A DNA stretch of 64,000 nt, from the NCBI GenBank assembly GCA_031552335.1, contig JAVBMQ010000008.1, positions 17,226 through 81,225 on the forward strand. The letters are read 5' to 3'. The stretch's first letter is position 1, and every line of letters starts with the position of its first letter. This document shows, in pieces, positions 61,412 to 64,000 of the stretch. The notes under the pieces were generated by a model. The model was not told the origin of the DNA and searched no databases. It worked only from the letters and a program-made list of their open reading frames with translations. Source of the stretch: JAISFI01 sp031552335 (lineage in GTDB: Bacteria; Bacteroidota; Bacteroidia; Bacteroidales; Azobacteroidaceae). The translations under genes and the position numbers were made by a program.

Positions 61412-62914
61412 ATGAAAAAGATTTTCTTTTCTTTTCTTTTTATCTTTTTAGTTTTTAGTCTGTCTGCGCAAATCACCCCTAAGCGGGAATTCCGGGGTGT
61501 TTGGGTACATGTGATTCATCAGCCACAATATAAAAATATGTCGGTTGAAGAAATGAAGTCTTATTTTTTGAATATGCTTGATGGTTTTGAAAAAGATCAC
61601 ATCAATGCAGTTATTTTTCAGGTCAGACCTGCTGCCGATGCTTTTTATCCTTCGGAAATAGAGCCCTGGAGCCGTTATCTTTGCGGAAAACAAGGTCTTT
61701 CGCCTGCAACACCTTTCGATCCGATGGCTTTTATGATAGAGGCTTGCCATGAACGGAACATGGAGTTTCATGCATGGCTTAATCCCTATCGGGTGACTGC
61801 AAGTGCAGGTGAGTCATTACATGAATCGCATATTTATCATCAACATCCTGAATGGTTTGTACAATATGGCAATCAGATTTATTTTGATCCGGGTATTCCG
61901 GAATGCAGGAAATTTATCTGTAAAGTTGTCAAAGATATTGTAAGAAGATACGATGTCGATGCCATCCATATGGACGATTATTTTTATCCGTATCCGATAG
62001 CAGGAAAAGCATTTCCTGATGATAATAGTTTTTTTCACTACCGGGGGATAGATGGCTTCTTGAGTACTCAGAAAAATGATTGGCGGAGAAATAATGTCAA
62101 CCACCTGATTGAAGAACTCAAGCGTACGATTGTACTCGAAAAGCCTTGGGTACGTTTCGGAATCAGTCCTTTCGGTATTTACCGGAATAAAAAAAGTACC
62201 CCTGATGGTTCGGGAAGTGATACCAATGGCTTGCAAAATTATGATGATTTATATGCTGATGTTAAATTATGGATGGAAAAAGGCTGGATCGATTATAATC
62301 TTCCGCAGATTTATTGGAATCTGGGGACAAAAGCCGCAGATTATGGTGTCCTGATCAAATGGTGGAGTGAAAACAGTAATGGAACGCATTTATATATCGG
62401 ACAGGATGTTACCCGGACCATGAGTGCCCCTTTACAGGAAAGACAACTTGCCAGAAAAATGCAATTGGAAAGAAACACTTCGGGAGTATATGGCAACTGT
62501 TTCTGGCCAGGCTATGAGTTGATGAAGAATACGGCTGGTATTCGTGACAGTTTGCGGAATAAATATCAGAGATATCCTGCTTTAATTCCTCCTTATACAC
62601 ACATGCACAATAAGACTCCCAAAGATGTTAAAAACCTTAAAGCCGAATGGACACCGGAAGGTTATGTATTGCATTGGAAGAGAAACGGCGATATAGCTGA
62701 TCCGGAAAAAGCACAATATTTTGTTATTTATTGTTTTAAGGACAAAGAAAAAAGGAATCTGGAAGATCCTTCTAAAATTGTGAAAATAACACGCGATACG
62801 AAATATCTTTTGCCTTATGATAAAGGAAAAGAAAAATATGAATATGTGGTGACATCCGTTGACCATTTTCACAATGAGTCAAAAAAAGGAAAGTCAAAAA
62901 AAGTTAAATTATAA
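61412..62914 (+). CDS. Exported glycosyl-hydrolase-like 10 (GHL10/DUF187) protein
   Basis: About 500 residues from the ATG at 61412, chosen because it directly begins a signal peptide (KKIFFSFLFIFLVFSLSAQ). A (beta/alpha)8-type domain follows (~25-340): EFRGVWVHVIHQPQYKN, NAVIFQVRPAADAFYPS, YDVDAIHMDDYFYPYP and FGISPFGIYRN are family hallmarks. Members of this family are linked to peptidoglycan or amylosaccharide hydrolysis and are common as envelope proteins in Bacteroidota. The C-terminal ~100 residues form a fibronectin-III-like domain (VKNLKAEWTPEGYVLHW ... YVVTSVDHFHNESK). Confidence 0.87.
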   Translation: MKKIFFSFLFIFLVFSLSAQITPKREFRGVWVHVIHQPQYKNMSVEEMKSYFLNMLDGFEKDHINAVIFQVRPAADAFYPSEIEPWSRYLCGKQGLSPATPFDPMAFMIEACHERNMEFHAWLNPYRVTASAGESLHESHIYHQHPEWFVQYGNQIYFDPGIPECRKFICKVVKDIVRRYDVDAIHMDDYFYPYPIAGKAFPDDNSFFHYRGIDGFLSTQKNDWRRNNVNHLIEELKRTIVLEKPWVRFGISPFGIYRNKKSTPDGSGSDTNGLQNYDDLYADVKLWMEKGWIDYNLPQIYWNLGTKAADYGVLIKWWSENSNGTHLYIGQDVTRTMSAPLQERQLARKMQLERNTSGVYGNCFWPGYELMKNTAGIRDSLRNKYQRYPALIPPYTHMHNKTPKDVKNLKAEWTPEGYVLHWKRNGDIADPEKAQYFVIYCFKDKEKRNLEDPSKIVKITRDTKYLLPYDKGKEKYEYVVTSVDHFHNESKKGKSKKVKL

Positions 62915-62992
62915 CCCGGATATGTCGATAATAAACAAATCCGACAATTTTTACGTTAGTATCTTTAGATGAATATAAACAAAATTATTTCT

Positions 62993-63508
62993 ATGAAAAC
63001 ATTGATCATTCTTTCTCTGGCAGTAATGGTTTCTGCCACAGCTTGTAAAACAAAAAATTCAAACAACACAGAAACACAAACACCTGCCCCGGTAGAAGAG
63101 ATTACAGCTCCGGCGCCTGTTATTACCGAACAACTGACAGGTTATTTCCTCAAAAACACTTATTCTCAGAGTGAGGATGTAAAATTGTTATTGGTTCAGG
63201 ACGATGCTAGTTTTAACCAATTGTTTGGGGCCGGCAAGACAATGACCAACAAAATTATAGCTCCGGATTTTGGTACATCGAACATTGCCGCTGTTGCAGT
63301 TAAATCTACTAAAAAGCAAACTACGATTACGTTTGACCGGACAGAGATTGAAGGTGATGTTTTGAATGCTTATTTCAATATTGAAACAGGTGCAGAACAA
63401 AGTTATACATCAACTCCTGTTTATTTGTTTGCGTTTGAAAAGGATGTTCCTGCCAAACGGATACAATTGATTGTGAATGGGGAGAAAAAAGAGAGTTTGG
63501 CGCTTTAG
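62993..63508 (+). CDS. Hypothetical lipoprotein
   Basis: A predicted lipoprotein of about 171 residues from the ATG at 62993. The upstream ATG at 62969 directly abuts a -7-like box (TATCTTTA, 62960-62967) and would lie before the transcription start. Lipobox VSATAC, then a Pro/Thr-rich linker (ETQTPAPVEEITAPAPV) and a beta-rich domain (GYFLKNTYSQSEDVKLLLVQ ... RIQLIVNGEKK). No enzymatic motif or known family was recognised. Stands alone on the plus strand. Confidence 0.75.
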   Translation: MKTLIILSLAVMVSATACKTKNSNNTETQTPAPVEEITAPAPVITEQLTGYFLKNTYSQSEDVKLLLVQDDASFNQLFGAGKTMTNKIIAPDFGTSNIAAVAVKSTKKQTTITFDRTEIEGDVLNAYFNIETGAEQSYTSTPVYLFAFEKDVPAKRIQLIVNGEKKESLAL

Positions 63509-63651
63509 TTTTAATAGTGCAAAACCTCCCACAATTATCCGTTCATTTCAGTATGATATATCTTCGTAATGTTAATCGTTATGGTGTACTTTGGGCAGTG
63601 ATGTGTGAAGAAGCATAATCCCGTTTTGAAAACTAATAATCTGTTTTATAT

Positions 63652-64000
63652 TTACAGAAGTGTACACCCCCCATCAATCAACAGATCGCTGCCAGTTGTA
63701 AAAGATGAAGCATTAGATAAAAGATATATAGCAGCGTATGCAACTTCTTGAGGTGTTCCATACCGATTTCCTAATGGGTATCGCTTTTTATCTGCTTCAA
63801 TAGCTTCTTCTGAAATTATTTCTTTGACTCCGTCGGCCATTTTCGTGGCAATCATACCTGGTTCAATAACATTCACACGGATTCTCTTTACAGATAATTC
63901 AAGTGCCATCCCTTTAATCAGACCTGAGATCGCAGCTTTTGATGCTCCATATATAGAACTACCTTTTATCGAAATCTTACTGCCGGAAATAGAACTTATA
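63652..64000 (-). CDS. SDR family oxidoreductase, C-terminal part (cut by window edge)
   Basis: The frame remains open to the right edge, so about 115 C-terminal residues are visible. The classical short-chain dehydrogenase features are present: a Ser in ISSISG, the YxxxK pair in YGASKAA, then VNVIEPGMIATKM and the C-terminal LLSNASSFTTGSDLLIDGG. The N-terminal NAD(P)-binding TGxxxGxG region lies outside the window. It resembles 3-oxoacyl-ACP-reductase or sugar-dehydrogenase type enzymes; the substrate cannot be told. Confidence 0.85.
   Translation of the reverse strand, partial: ISSISGSKISIKGSSIYGASKAAISGLIKGMALELSVKRIRVNVIEPGMIATKMADGVKEIISEEAIEADKKRYPLGNRYGTPQEVAYAAIYLLSNASSFTTGSDLLIDGGCTLL

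Overview
The window looks like a chromosomal segment of a Bacteroidota bacterium, most likely a Bacteroidales relative. The evidence is tandem SusC/SusD pairs, a hybrid two-component regulator, type IX secretion (T9SS) C-terminal tails, TAnnTTTG -7 boxes upstream of many genes, AT-rich spacers and TGA/TAA/TAG used as stops. No rRNA, tRNA, CRISPR array, integrase or transposase was recognised.

Layout. 1-4010 (minus strand): the start of a secreted protein cut by the window edge, a lysyl-endopeptidase-like serine protease, a lipoprotein with a Listeria-Bacteroides repeat, and an S74-chaperone protein with a T9SS tail. 4235-43196: a large carbohydrate-utilisation region. Its left arm (minus) carries two five-bladed-propeller hydrolases, a GH127-type enzyme, a full hybrid two-component system and a sialate-O-acetylesterase-type esterase. 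A response-regulator/AraC gene broken by an in-frame TGA follows. The core (plus) is SusC-SusD-SusC-SusD followed by a Tat-exported enolase-superfamily protein. The right arm has GH27, GH31, GH127, a GH97 fused to a metallopeptidase-like domain, and another GH127; a CE12-type esterase follows at 43314. The enzyme mix (three GH127, galactosidase types, acetylesterases, a sugar-acid dehydratase) fits an arabinose- and galactose-rich, acetylated plant polysaccharide such as pectin side chains, but that substrate is an inference. A GNAT acetyltransferase and a methyltransferase sit inside this region.

44669-47607: a higBA module whose toxin is frameshifted, an S41 peptidase lipoprotein, and an outer-membrane-protein gene whose N-terminus looks like a Fic-protein remnant. 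47723-57139: a five-gene minus-strand operon with two very large RHS/YD-repeat proteins. One ends in a C-terminal domain with a His/Cys arrangement like clan CD (caspase-like) peptidases and is followed, with a 4-bp overlap, by a small membrane-anchored protein that is the candidate immunity factor. 57558-64000: housekeeping-type genes: a small membrane protein, uvrA with a DUF2461 gene, a GHL10-type hydrolase, a lipoprotein, and an SDR oxidoreductase cut by the edge.

Several intergenic regions hold long palindromic repeats in at least three families; some sit between convergent genes and may act as terminators. The most notable observations are the GH97-metallopeptidase fusion, the RHS operon with its caspase-like tip, a 47-bp promoter block shared by two minus-strand genes, and three apparently broken or chimeric genes (response regulator, higB, Fic/outer-membrane fusion).
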